DNA of 64,000 nt, taken from the NCBI GenBank assembly GCA_018669845.1, contig JABHSO010000036.1, positions 1 to 64,000 on the forward strand. Direction: 5' to 3'. The translations under genes were made by a program, and so were the position numbers. The notes beneath the pieces are model-generated. The model was given only the letters and a program-made list of their open reading frames with translations. It ran no database searches and was not told the DNA's origin. The stretch comes from Gammaproteobacteria bacterium. Its GTDB lineage: Bacteria; Pseudomonadota; Gammaproteobacteria; GCA-001735895. Below are positions 1 to 8,738 of the stretch, piece by piece (position 1 is the stretch's first letter; every line of letters begins with the position of its first letter).

Positions 1-2
1 GC

Positions 3-83
3 GCTCTCGTTGAATGTGAATATGAGCAGGCTCGCTATTTTCATTACTATAAAAGAAAAATCGATATGGTCCTATTCTTATAA
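3..83 (+). CDS. C-terminal tail of a truncated ORF, possible integron cassette gene
   Basis: An open frame runs in from the left edge and ends at a TAA at 81-83, giving 26 visible residues ending KRKIDMVLFL. The composition (ECEYEQARYFHYYKRK) looks protein-like, but the fragment is too short to assign to a family. Its stop lies 51 bp before the attC-like site at 135-221, which is where a cassette gene normally ends. That context is the main reason to list it. The start and most of the protein lie outside the window. No function is proposed. Confidence 0.3.
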   Translation, partial: ALVECEYEQARYFHYYKRKIDMVLFL

Positions 84-134
84 CTACTGGCATTATTAAA
101 TTATACAGCTAATCGAAAAATTTATCATTTTGCC

Positions 135-221
135 GCTAACGTCTCACTTAACCAGCCCGCGCATACCCGGTAACGGAGCGGCACGAAAGTGACGCGGGTC
201 TGAGTTGAAGTGCTTGTTAGC
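135..221 (+). other. attC: attC-like recombination site (integron cassette end)
   Basis: An 87-bp imperfect palindrome is bounded by GCTAAC (135-140) and its complement GTTAGC (216-221), matching the R'' and R' simple-site pattern of attC. Inside these are the L-type arms CACTTAAC (145-152) and GTTGAAGTG (204-212). They are complementary except for one extra base on the right arm, as expected of the extrahelical base in attC. A GC-rich inner stem follows (CCCGCG at 156-161 with CGCGGG at 193-198). Known attC sites have this R-L-stem-L-R layout. Position 6 of the R' box departs from GTTRRRY, and no integrase is in view, so a decayed or isolated cassette is possible. Confidence 0.65.
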
Positions 222-560
222 TGAACATATAACCATAACTTTACCAGAATTGCACACTTGTATTGATGCTTTCAACTTGCCTGTGTTTTAACACGCTATT
301 GCGTTTACTGTACTTTCAGTTTTGACTACGTTCAAACTGCAACCTTTACTGCTTTAGCCTACAAAAAGTGAAGTGGTGAACATGAACAGATAACTGAAAA
401 AATTCACGAGCTTCAGCGAGGCCACCGACTGCAACTTACTTTAAGTTCAGAGCTTGATTCTTATTTTGCTTCAGCCCTGTAACAGCGAAGTTGATGACAG
501 GAACGTTTTTTTATTTCTGCAACTTCAAACTACTTTGTCACTTAATAATTTTTCAAACAG

Positions 561-605
561 CTAACAGTAGAATTCAAAGGTCGTTGACCCTTGAATACAT
601 ATTAG
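561..605. repeat. 45-bp hairpin, possibly a decayed attC
   Basis: The left arm CTAAC..GTA..TTCAA pairs with the right arm TTGAA..TAC..ATTAG, around an inner stem GGTC-GTT-GACC (579-589). The order of boxes recalls a short attC. However, the right end reads ATTAG instead of GTTAG and the total length is below the usual attC minimum. It may simply be a structured 3' region. Confidence 0.25.
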
Positions 606-700
606 AGGGTAGACCTTTTTACTTTTATTAGGGTAATGTGATGTTTGTAACTTATTGATAAATTTGCTTATTATTTCCATTCAAAATCCCTGAATTCATT

Positions 701-721
701 AAAAGGGTCACGCACCTTTTT
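701..721. terminator. Hairpin with flanking T-rich tract
   Basis: AAAAGGGT (701-708) pairs with ACCTTTTT (714-721) around a 5-nt loop, with one G-T pair. On the plus strand it runs into TATTTTTAATTAATTT. It lies about 180 bp beyond the stop of the DUF3192 gene at 902, so it could also end leftward transcription from that gene. The stem is AT-rich and weak. Confidence 0.35.
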
Positions 722-901
722 ATTTTTAATTAATTTATTATAAATACTAACACTTATTTTTTATACTTCATATGTCCGGTTATGGCACTAACTTGCCGGT
801 TCTGGGTCACTCGCAATATGCTCTTCACGACCCTAATGGAATTGTAATGAGTGCTGTTTTCAGACCTGTAACACTAAGTCTATTTATCATTCAGGACTCA
901 T

Positions 902-1300
902 CTAATTGCTGATAGTGATCTGCTGCTCTTTGTACTGCTGATAGGCATTTTCACCCCAAGCGACAAGTTGATTGCCTTTAAACAACATAGCCGTACACTC
1001 ATCCTCTGTTGTATTACCATCAGATGTCACATGTTGAGTACGATAAAACAGCACATATACGTTACCAGAAGTCGATTTCTTTGCTTCTGAAATGTCTGGC
1101 GAGCCAAGCTTTTCAATTACACTATTTTTATTAACGGGGTTATCAAGTGATAAACCGGCTATAAATTTACGGTTAAAAACCTCTCGGTCATCCCATGGCA
1201 TTGCCTCTGGATTATGTTTGTAATACATCAGCACAACGGTAACAAATATGGCGTAAGCTCCTATACCTAATAAAATATTTATTATAATTTTAGGATTCAT
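902..1300 (-). CDS. DUF3192 family membrane-anchored protein
   Basis: 132 residues. Residues 6-26 form one hydrophobic segment (IINILLGIGAYAIFVTVVLMY), so the protein is probably tethered to the inner membrane by its N-terminus with a small periplasmic domain. The core matches DUF3192 as I know it from Shewanella and Vibrio: an N-x-DRE-x-FNR start, a LGSPD turn, LFYRTQH, then TEDECTAMLF and LVAWGENAY near the end. The family has no established function. An AGG lies a few bases before the ATG at 1300. The gene sits alone between the gene-poor left edge and the diguanylate cyclase, 167 bp downstream of that gene's stop and in the same orientation. Confidence 0.75.
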   Translation of the reverse strand: MNPKIIINILLGIGAYAIFVTVVLMYYKHNPEAMPWDDREVFNRKFIAGLSLDNPVNKNSVIEKLGSPDISEAKKSTSGNVYVLFYRTQHVTSDGNTTEDECTAMLFKGNQLVAWGENAYQQYKEQQITISN

Positions 1301-1467
1301 TTTGACCTATTTATAAATCTTCAAGAAAGTTCAGCTTATGAGGTTATTATGAATATAAAGATATTGCTAGAAGATAATTGTATTAATATTAGATTTAGAG
1401 TTAACAAATACAAGAGTTAGGGGGTATCACACGCCATTGATCGGTTGAACCCACAGCACTTACTCGA

Positions 1468-3342
1468 CTATTGCGATGTGGTCATCTCGTAAAAGGAATA
1501 CGTATTACGCCCTGATGCTTTTGCTAAATACATAGCTTCATCTGCATTTCTGATTAGCTTTTCACAGTCAACCGCATCATCAGGATAAAATGTTATTCCT
1601 ATGCTTACGGAAATATAATTTTTATGCCCGCCTATTATAAATGCTGCTTGCATTTGTTGGAGAATTTTCTTTGCAATAGACTCTACATCAGATTTAGATT
1701 TTATATCTTTTAATATAATTGTAAATTCATCACCAGCTAAACGAGCAACTATGTCAGTATCTCTTACACATAGTGAAAATCTATTTGCAACTTCAATTAA
1801 TAATTTATCACCAGCAGCATGCCCTTGTGTGTCATTAACTTCTTTAAACTTATCCAAATCAATAAAAAGTAACGCAAAGCTCTCTTTATCTTTAGTAACA
1901 ATTTGAGCTAGCATTTCAATAAAATACGCCCGATTAGGGAGCTTGGTTAAATGGTCGAAGTGAGCCTCTTTTTCTAGTTTTGCTTCTATATTTTTCTGTC
2001 GCGTAATATCCATTAGCATTGCAATGTAATATTGAATCCGGTGCTTTTTGTCTTCAACGACAGATATTGATAAATATTCTGGAAAAATCTTGCCTGATTT
2101 GTGTTGATTCCAAATTTCACCTGACCACTTTTTGTTTTTATTAAGTTGCTTCCACATGTTTTTATAAAAATCAGTATCATGATGGTCTGAGGAAAATATT
2201 GACGGTTTTTTCCCAATTAGTTCACTTGCGGAATAACCGGTGATTTCAGTTGTAGCCGGGTTTACAGAAAATATTTGATTGTTGTTATCTGTTATAAATA
2301 TTCCAGTAGAGATTTTTTTAAAAATAATATCACTAATGGCAGTCAATTTTCTGATGTATTCTTTCTGCGAGAAATAATAATTTATTAGCCAACTAAAAAT
2401 TAATGCGCCTATGAGAAATAAAGTAAGTATTAGTATGGTTGAGTATAAATATGGATCTTGAGAAGTGTATATTTTTGCGAGTTTAAACTTTGTTATTATT
2501 TTCCAATAATTATCAGGTTTCGGTACTTCTGTGTTGCTATAGCTCACAACAATTGTATTAAATAGATAAGTATATTCACCCATGGTAATTACACCTTCTT
2601 TTCGGGAGTTAACTTCATTCCATAACTGCGGTTGAGCTGCAGCAAGGCTTTTGTTGTTATTAAACATGAAGCCCCATAAATCACTGTTGTTTTTAGTCAA
2701 TAGCCAGAAGCCATCTTTGTTTATCATCATGCTTTCTGAGTTAGAATCAGAAAACAAATCAGCTATTCGAGTTAAAATTTTCTCTCCATAGTAATTGACA
2801 AGTATCACACCTTTTTTGTTAGAGTCCTGATATACATTTGTACCAATACGGATCATGGGTTTATAGGGAACTTCAATTTTTCCGTTCTCAATATTCAAAT
2901 CCAATGGAGAGGAATATACATGTTCTGGCTTGAGTTTAATGGTGTCTTTAAAGTAATACCGGTCAGATTTATTCTGCAATTTAAATTGTGGAATTATTGC
3001 GGGGTCACCATTATTATAATCTACTCTTACTACTTCCTTGCCCGATGTACTTAGAAATCGAATTTGATCATATCTACCCTTTCTTTTTGACATAGTGACA
3101 AATTCTTTTGCAACATAGACCTTATCTACCCTGGGTTTACGGCTATTGATAAAACGGTTTAATGTTTCACTTTTTGCAATGATCTGAATATCAGAAATTA
3201 TCTCATCAATTTGGGCTGTAGCTGTGTTTCGTATTAATTCAAGTCGGGCTTTTTCGCGTGTCTCAATAAGTTGATTAAAATTATCAATTTTAATTTTGTT
3301 GACTATTGTTAAGAACAAACTTGGTAGCAAGAATAATAACAA
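1468..3342 (-). CDS. Membrane-anchored sensor diguanylate cyclase (PAS-GGDEF)
   Basis: 624 residues from a TTG. An N-terminal hydrophobic segment and a second one at about 298-322 enclose a periplasmic region of about 270 residues of Cache-like layout. A PAS domain follows (about 330-450, with NPATTEITGYSASELIGK), then a GGDEF domain (about 455-620). The active-site motif reads RLAGDEF, an AGDEF variant. The inhibitory RxxD site is present as RDTD five residues upstream. The expected reaction is GTP to cyclic di-GMP at the inner membrane under control of an unknown ligand. The start is doubtful: the TTG cuts into the first membrane helix, yet in-frame codons back to the stop near 3415 contain no ATG, GTG or other TTG. 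Confidence 0.85.
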   Translation of the reverse strand: MLLFLLPSLFLTIVNKIKIDNFNQLIETREKARLELIRNTATAQIDEIISDIQIIAKSETLNRFINSRKPRVDKVYVAKEFVTMSKRKGRYDQIRFLSTSGKEVVRVDYNNGDPAIIPQFKLQNKSDRYYFKDTIKLKPEHVYSSPLDLNIENGKIEVPYKPMIRIGTNVYQDSNKKGVILVNYYGEKILTRIADLFSDSNSESMMINKDGFWLLTKNNSDLWGFMFNNNKSLAAAQPQLWNEVNSRKEGVITMGEYTYLFNTIVVSYSNTEVPKPDNYWKIITKFKLAKIYTSQDPYLYSTILILTLFLIGALIFSWLINYYFSQKEYIRKLTAISDIIFKKISTGIFITDNNNQIFSVNPATTEITGYSASELIGKKPSIFSSDHHDTDFYKNMWKQLNKNKKWSGEIWNQHKSGKIFPEYLSISVVEDKKHRIQYYIAMLMDITRQKNIEAKLEKEAHFDHLTKLPNRAYFIEMLAQIVTKDKESFALLFIDLDKFKEVNDTQGHAAGDKLLIEVANRFSLCVRDTDIVARLAGDEFTIILKDIKSKSDVESIAKKILQQMQAAFIIGGHKNYISVSIGITFYPDDAVDCEKLIRNADEAMYLAKASGRNTYSFYEMTTSQ

Positions 3343-4029
3343 GGATAACCCCGCAAATTTTATAACAAAATTTTTATTATTCTTGATTGTATGTACTGAA
3401 CGTTTGATAACTTATCTCTTTCAAAGTTTATTAACATAGAGCCGTGCGACAAAAAAGTATATACAGGTAATGACTCTTTTTGTAATATGAAATATCTTCA
3501 AATAGATAAAAAAGAATAACATGGCTAGAAGTAAAAAAACTATCCTGCTGTCAATATCAATCCTGGAATCCAGTCAATAGCATATGGAAGTAGCGAATAA
3601 AGTGATATCAGCATTGCTTTCCCCGGCACATTTCATGCATAAGTATTGAACAATTTCAATTAGCCACTTTATTATAGAGTCATGGTATTCAAAGGTTCTG
3701 CACCTGGTACTCTAGGGAACGATCGCATTGTCTATAAACCGCTATTTGCCAAAAACATGTAAAGAATGACTGGAAATGGCACTGACCTGTATTACAGTAC
3801 TCTGCCATGAATACCTCAGTTGGATTGTGCAGTAATTCACATTCATTCCTTGAATGACCGTTGCCAGGGGAAAGGTGCTGGCAGTTATAGAGTTAGCAGA
3901 TTTCAAATCTGCTGTACTTGATGAAAACTAATTTTGAGCGTGTCCCTACGGAAGTAGTGTGCATGACGTATCTGTAGGGTACACCATGCGCACCATGTAT
4001 CTGGTGAAAATATTTTTACATCAGGATGA
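3343..4029. other. 687-bp intergenic stretch without a gene
   Basis: No credible ORF on either strand; the longest ATG frame with any shape encodes 19 residues. Structures seen: a 6-bp stem TGCCAG/CTGGCA (3862-3883), a perfect 19-bp dyad at 3895-3913, an inverted pair GTGTCCCTAC / GTAGGGTACAC (about 3939-3983), and a CACCA-6-TGGTG stem near 3990-4005. The first half should hold the promoter of the diguanylate cyclase; the second half lies downstream of glnD. Confidence 0.5.
3895..3913. repeat. Perfect 19-bp dyad
   Basis: AGCAGATTT and AAATCTGCT are exact inverse complements around a single C. The site lies 117 bp beyond the glnD stop. It resembles the anticodon arm of a selenocysteine tRNA, but no T-arm or acceptor stem surrounds it. 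A protein-binding site or small hairpin is the simpler reading. Confidence 0.4.
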
Positions 4030-6678
4030 TTATGCTGTTTGGTCTTTATCCAGTGTCGCTATTATTTTCTGTTCAAGTTTTAGTAAAAGCTGGTTGTCTC
4101 TGATGGCCTGGTGCTGATCATCAGTGAGATAAAAAATATCTTCTACTCGTTCTCCCAGAGTTGCTATTTTGGCATGAGAAACCTGCAATTGCATTTCAGT
4201 AATGATTTCAGAAAGGATATACAGTAAGCCGGGTTGATCAACTGTCGTTATTTCCAGAATGGTACGGTGATTTAGAATATCCTGGGAAAATTCAATCTGA
4301 GTGGGACTGTTGAACGATTTGAGCTGCCGTGGCATACGTTGGGAAATATTAACCTCAGGCTTTTCATGACAATCAAGTGCTTTTAACAGGGTGCTTTGAA
4401 TAACTTCAATGTCGTGGGTTTCGGATAAAGGTTCTCTATTTGAATCCTGAATAATAAATGTATCCAGAGTTTGATTATCCCGGGTGGTATAGATATCGGC
4501 ATGAAGAATGTCCAGGTTGAAACTGCTCAAGACGCCGACGACTCGTCCAAAAACATGTTCGGTATCGATGGTATGAATGAATATTTCAGTAGCCTTGGAA
4601 TGGACTGACTGGCGGATGTTAACCACTGAGGATTTACTTTTATTATCCATAATGGCTGAGACATGCCAGCTGATCTCTTCCGCTTTATGATGTAGAAAGT
4701 AGTCACCGGGGAACTCATCACACAATCGTTCAATGTCTTCCCGTTTATAGCTTGATTGACTGATTATATCGCAGGCAGCTTCTTTGTTTACATTGATGAT
4801 TTCATCGATGTCGGGTGAAAGCTCTATTCCCTGTCGGAGTGCTTTTTTAGTGGACTGATAAAGTTCGTATAACAGGGAGCCTTTCCAGTTATTCCATTGT
4901 TTTGGATTGGTGGCTCGAATATCAGCTACAGTGAGTAGATACAGGTAATCGAGCATGCTTTCACTGCCTACCTGGCGCGCAAATTCATGTACAACATCTG
5001 GGTCGCTGATATCTTTGCGTTGAGCAGTGGTAGACATTAACAGGTGCATGCGTACCAGTTGAGAGAGTACGCGCGTATCCTTCCTGTTCATAGCATGTTG
5101 CAGGCAAAAATGTTCTGCATCTTCGGCACCTTCTACCGAATGATCTCCGCCACGGCCTTTTGCAATATCATGAAAAAGTCCAGCAAGATAAAGCAGTTCT
5201 GGTTTTTCCAGTTCATCGTGGATGGTGTTACAGTGCGGGAATTCATGTTGATGTTCTTCAACCGAAAAACGGCGCAGATTGCGAATCACAAACAGGGTGT
5301 GTTGGTCCACGGTATAGGCATGAAATAAATCATATTGCATACGACCAACAATTTTTTCGAAAGCAGGGATATACGCCGCTAGCACACCGTAACTGTTCAT
5401 GCGTCGTAACTGGTGAATGATGCCAATTGGTTTGCGGATGAACTTCATGAACAGCTCATTTATTTTGGGGTCAGAGCGAAATTCATCATTAATTAAGTGC
5501 AAGCTTTCCCGGATAAGGCGAATAGTTGCTGCGTGAGGTCCATGAATATCCGGACGTCCCTGCATTAACATAAATATTTCTATCATTGCTGAAGGGTTGT
5601 TGATAAAAACCTGATCATTAATGGCTTCAACATAACTATTATGCAGCTTGAAATCATCGTTGAGTTTTTCTGATTTATTAAAAAAACGTTTGTAAACGAT
5701 TTCCTGATTTAATAGTTGAAGCAACATTTCATTCAATCGCTCCAATTCCATAATGGTGCGATAGTATTTTTGCATGAACTGTTCGATAGCCTGATTATTA
5801 TCTCCGGCTTCAAAACCAAAACATTCGGCCAGTTGTTTCTGGTAGTCAAACAGTAACCTGTCTTCTCGCCTTCCGGTGAGTCGATGCAACGCAAAACGTA
5901 CACGCCAAAGATGTGTTTGACCATCGATTAATGCCTGGTATTCCTGCTCAGTAAAAAAGCCATGATCGACCAGTTCTTTTAAATTTCGGGCACCATAATG
6001 GCGTTTAGCCACCCAGCCAATTATCTGAATATCTCTTAAGCCGCCGGGGCCTTCTTTAACATTGGGTTCCAGGTTATAGGCCGTATCGTTATAACGAAGA
6101 TGGCGGTTTTTCTGTTCTTCCAGTTTGGCCAACAGAAAGTCTCGTGATGACCACATTTTTTTAGGTGAAATTGCAGTTTTATATTTTTCATAAAGCTTTT
6201 TATCACCGGTAATAAGGCGTGACTCAATCATGTTGGTGATTACCGTGACATCATTTTTTCCTTCCTGCACGCAATCTTTTAAAGTTCGCACACTGGCTCC
6301 AACCTCCAGTCCTATATCCCATAGAAAGGTTAAAAATGCAGATATTTTTTCTTCATGCTGTTTATCCGGTTTTTTACTCAGCAATAACATCAGATCAATG
6401 TCAGAAGCCGGTAATAGTTCGTCTCGACCATAACCACCTACAGCCAGTAATGTAATGATATTGTTTTGTAAGTCGCCCATGAAATGGCGATAGCAGTGAA
6501 TCAGAATTCGATCTACAAACCTGGATCTCTGGCGCACCAGTAAATCAGCGGTAGATTCAGGGGTAAATGATTCATACAGTAAATCAGTAGCTTTTTTTAA
6601 TGCTTCGGCAATGGGTTTTATTTCAGTGCCAGCATTGACCAGAGTTTCATCCAGCCATTCCAGTGAAGTTAAGGGCAT
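4030..6678 (-). CDS. glnD: [Protein-PII] uridylyltransferase / uridylyl-removing enzyme
   Basis: 882 residues, close to the E. coli length of about 890. It adds UMP to and removes it from PII proteins in response to glutamine, setting nitrogen status. Order of domains: a nucleotidyltransferase with GGYGRDELLPASDIDL at about 81-96, a helical linker, an HD domain with HDIAKGRGGDHS near residue 500 for the uridylyl-removing activity, and two C-terminal ACT domains (about 695-770 and 805-880) that sense glutamine. The ATG lies 3 bp after the map stop, so the two genes are probably cotranscribed. I see no good Shine-Dalgarno, which fits translation coupled to map. PII itself is not in the window. 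Confidence 0.97.
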   Translation of the reverse strand: MPLTSLEWLDETLVNAGTEIKPIAEALKKATDLLYESFTPESTADLLVRQRSRFVDRILIHCYRHFMGDLQNNIITLLAVGGYGRDELLPASDIDLMLLLSKKPDKQHEEKISAFLTFLWDIGLEVGASVRTLKDCVQEGKNDVTVITNMIESRLITGDKKLYEKYKTAISPKKMWSSRDFLLAKLEEQKNRHLRYNDTAYNLEPNVKEGPGGLRDIQIIGWVAKRHYGARNLKELVDHGFFTEQEYQALIDGQTHLWRVRFALHRLTGRREDRLLFDYQKQLAECFGFEAGDNNQAIEQFMQKYYRTIMELERLNEMLLQLLNQEIVYKRFFNKSEKLNDDFKLHNSYVEAINDQVFINNPSAMIEIFMLMQGRPDIHGPHAATIRLIRESLHLINDEFRSDPKINELFMKFIRKPIGIIHQLRRMNSYGVLAAYIPAFEKIVGRMQYDLFHAYTVDQHTLFVIRNLRRFSVEEHQHEFPHCNTIHDELEKPELLYLAGLFHDIAKGRGGDHSVEGAEDAEHFCLQHAMNRKDTRVLSQLVRMHLLMSTTAQRKDISDPDVVHEFARQVGSESMLDYLYLLTVADIRATNPKQWNNWKGSLLYELYQSTKKALRQGIELSPDIDEIINVNKEAACDIISQSSYKREDIERLCDEFPGDYFLHHKAEEISWHVSAIMDNKSKSSVVNIRQSVHSKATEIFIHTIDTEHVFGRVVGVLSSFNLDILHADIYTTRDNQTLDTFIIQDSNREPLSETHDIEVIQSTLLKALDCHEKPEVNISQRMPRQLKSFNSPTQIEFSQDILNHRTILEITTVDQPGLLYILSEIITEMQLQVSHAKIATLGERVEDIFYLTDDQHQAIRDNQLLLKLEQKIIATLDKDQTA

Positions 6679-6681
6679 TTT

Positions 6682-7449
6682 TTATAATGGCCAGTCAGGG
6701 TGTTCGGTTAAGATTTCAAAGCCATAATCTGTGACCAGGTTTGTGTGCTCCCACTGGGCAGACAGGCTGCGATCTTTTGTAACAACAGTCCAGTCATCGG
6801 GCAGAAGTTTGACGTGGCGTTTGCCAAGATTCACCATCGGTTCAATAGTGAAGGTCATACCAGGTTCAAGCACGACGCCGGTGCCAGCTTTGCCATAATG
6901 CAATACCTGTGGGTCTTCATGAAATCCTTTACCAATACCATGACCGCAGTATTCTCTAACAATACTGCAACGATTCTTTTCCGCATAGGTTTGTATGGCG
7001 AAACCTATGTCACCCAATGCTACACCGGGTTTAATCATTTCAATACCAATCTTCATACAGTCGTATGCAACCTGAGCCAGTCGTTGAGCCTGTATTTTCG
7101 GTTTCCCAACCACGAACATACGGCTGGTATCGCCATGGTATTCATCCTTAATGACGGTGATATCAATATTGATCATATCGCCATTTTTAAGAACTTTACT
7201 GGATGGGATTCCATGGCATACCTGATGATTGACCGAGGTACAAATGGATTTAGGAAAACCTCTGTAATTCAGGGGCGCTGGAATGGTCTGTTGCACATTT
7301 ACCATGTAATCATGACAGATTTCATCGAGTCGATCGGTGGTCACTCCCGGAACGATATGCGGTTCGATCATTTTAAGAACATCCGCTGCAAGACGACCTG
7401 CAATTCGCATTTTGTCGATTTCTGCTGCTGATTTCAGCGTAATAGCCAT
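6682..7449 (-). CDS. map: Methionine aminopeptidase type I
   Basis: 255 residues from the ATG at 7449. The open frame extends 21 codons further upstream, but MAITLKSAAEIDKMRIAGRL is the usual family N-terminus and the extra residues have no family match. It removes the initiator methionine from nascent proteins in the cytoplasm. Metal ligands are visible as the Asp of NIDITV, the Asp of HGDTSRMF, the His of GHGIGKGFHEDP, the Glu of TIEPM and the Glu of WEHTN. It is divergent from rpsB and followed after 3 bp by glnD, an arrangement common in gammaproteobacteria. Confidence 0.96.
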   Translation of the reverse strand: MAITLKSAAEIDKMRIAGRLAADVLKMIEPHIVPGVTTDRLDEICHDYMVNVQQTIPAPLNYRGFPKSICTSVNHQVCHGIPSSKVLKNGDMINIDITVIKDEYHGDTSRMFVVGKPKIQAQRLAQVAYDCMKIGIEMIKPGVALGDIGFAIQTYAEKNRCSIVREYCGHGIGKGFHEDPQVLHYGKAGTGVVLEPGMTFTIEPMVNLGKRHVKLLPDDWTVVTKDRSLSAQWEHTNLVTDYGFEILTEHPDWPL

Positions 7450-7482
7450 AAATTGTTGCCAGTATATTGTTGAAAGGGTGTG

Positions 7483-7512
7483 ATTATGGTATAAAGCGCG
7501 CGCCTTCGGCAA
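7483..7512 (-). promoter_or_regulatory. Candidate sigma-70 promoter of map-glnD
   Basis: Read on the minus strand: TTGCCG (7512-7507), an 18-bp spacer, then CATAAT (7488-7483), about 35 bp upstream of the chosen ATG. The match is 4/6 and 5/6 to consensus. It overlaps the upstream in-frame extension of map, which supports the shorter map start. Confidence 0.4.
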
Positions 7513-7600
7513 TGTCCAAAGGTAAAAAACATTCTTAAACTTAAAATTAGTTAATTTTTTTGATTTAAAGAATGAAATTCACACACATACTATAAGCTTA

Positions 7601-7728
7601 GTTATGGGTGCCAGATTTTTACCAGAGATCCGGTCGTAACTAAAAGGTATGTGGAGGCTCAACCCAAAGTGTATCGTAGTTGTCTTTGATACAACCGTAC
7701 ACTTTATATGACATCTGGAGAATTCAAT
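7601..7728 (+). promoter_or_regulatory. rpsB 5' leader with hairpin, candidate S2 autoregulatory leader
   Basis: The leader carries a stable stem: AAAGTGTA (7666-7673) pairs with TACACTTT (7698-7705), with an inner GTTGT/ACAAC stem (7679-7683 / 7691-7695). The Shine-Dalgarno (TGGAG) follows at 7716-7720. In E. coli the rpsB-tsf operon is repressed by S2 through its leader RNA. That this hairpin has the same role is inference from position and structure only. Confidence 0.4.
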
Positions 7729-8709
7729 ATGTCTAACGTCACTATGCGTGAAATGTTGGAAGCGGGCGTGCACTTCGGTCACCAAACTCGTTTCTGGAAT
7801 CCAAAAATGGCGCCATATATCTTTGGCGAACGTAACAAAATTCATATCATCAATCTGGAAAAATCATTACCACTGTGTAATGAAGCAACCAGTTATCTGG
7901 GCAGCGTAGCTGCTAAAAAAGGCAAGGTCCTTTTTGTAGGTACTAAACGTGCTGCAAGTGATGCCGTGAAAAAAGCTGCTGAAAGCTGCAATATGCCTTA
8001 TGTAAATCATCGCTGGTTGGGTGGAATGCTGACTAACTTCCGTACGGTACGCCAGTCAATTCGTCGCTTGAAAGAGCTGGACGAGATGCAGGCAAATGAT
8101 TCTTATGACGCTAAAAACAAAAAAGAAATTTTAAACCTTCACCGTGAGCAGGAAAAACTGAACAAGACTCTAGGTGGTATCAAGGAAATGGGCGGATTAC
8201 CTGCTGCATTATTTGTTATCGATGTGGGTTATGAAAATATTGCTATTCTGGAAGCCAATAAATTAGGTATTCCGGTTGTTGGCGTGGTTGACTCTAATAA
8301 CTCACCAGCTGATATCGAATACATTATTCCTGGAAATGATGATTCTATGCGCGCTATCAACCTGTATGCAGGTTTAGCGGCTGACTCAATCAATGAAGGT
8401 AAAGCTTCCATTACAGTTGCTGCTGAAAATGAAGAGCTGGTTGAAGTTGAAGAAGCTACTGCAGCACCAGCTGCTGCTCCTGCAGCTAAAAAGAAAGTAG
8501 CTGTTAAAGTAAAAGCTAAAGCTAAAGTTAAAGCGCCTGCAACTGAAGAAGCTCCTGCAGCTACAGAAGAAGCAGCTCCTGCGGCTACAGCAGAAGAGGC
8601 ACCTGCGGCTAAAGAAGAAGCAGCTCCAGCTGCACCTGCTAAGAAGAAGGCTGCGACCAAGAAGAAGGCCGCTACCAAGAAAGCTGCTGTTAAAAAAGAC
8701 GCAGAGTAA
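7729..8709 (+). CDS. rpsB: 30S ribosomal protein S2 with long C-terminal tail
   Basis: 326 residues against about 241 in E. coli. The start at 7729 follows GGAG and gives the family N-terminus [20 protein letters not shown]; an ATG 21 bp upstream in frame lacks that support. Residues 1 to about 235 are ordinary S2 ([30 protein letters not shown]). From about residue 237 a tail of roughly 90 residues follows, made of Ala/Pro/Glu stretches ([11 protein letters not shown]) alternating with Lys-rich ones ([19 protein letters not shown]). Such a tail is probably disordered. It heads the rpsB-tsf pair, with a hairpin between the genes. Confidence 0.97.
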   Translation: MSNVTMREMLEAGVHFGHQTRFWNPKMAPYIFGERNKIHIINLEKSLPLCNEATSYLGSVAAKKGKVLFVGTKRAASDAVKKAAESCNMPYVNHRWLGGMLTNFRTVRQSIRRLKELDEMQANDSYDAKNKKEILNLHREQEKLNKTLGGIKEMGGLPAALFVIDVGYENIAILEANKLGIPVVGVVDSNNSPADIEYIIPGNDDSMRAINLYAGLAADSINEGKASITVAAENEELVEVEEATAAPAAAPAAKKKVAVKVKAKAKVKAPATEEAPAATEEAAPAATAEEAPAAKEEAAPAAPAKKKAATKKKAATKKAAVKKDAE

Positions 8710-8738
8710 CTTAGTTACTTTTCAGTTATCTCTACTGC

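Larger units (their letters stand above)
222..900. other. Gene-free stretch after the attC-like site
   Basis: No open frame with a credible start, ribosome-binding site or recognisable product was found on either strand. Three hairpins are visible: 561-605, 575-593 (nested in it) and 701-721. If the attC-like site is real, this stretch is either an ORF-less cassette or the junction between an array end and the chromosome. Confidence 0.5.

Noticed and set aside
1349-1420. 23-residue ORF with GAGG site
   Set aside because: It has a plausible ribosome-binding site, but it is very short, has no recognisable feature and lies antisense in the gap between two minus-strand genes.
3862-3925. Selenocysteine tRNA (selC)
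   Set aside because: The dyad at 3895-3913 gives a TCA anticodon in a 5-bp stem and a 6-bp D-like stem lies upstream, but 12 nt separate them, and there is no T-arm (no GGTTCRA), long variable arm, acceptor stem or CCA.
6745-7431. 228-residue plus-strand ORF across map
   Set aside because: It is antisense to a clear methionine aminopeptidase with full active-site motifs and has no family features of its own.
8229-8678. 149-residue minus-strand ORF rich in Ala inside rpsB
   Set aside because: It is the complement of the repetitive S2 tail. Its Ala/Ser composition follows from the GCW-rich codons on the other strand, and it lacks a ribosome-binding site.
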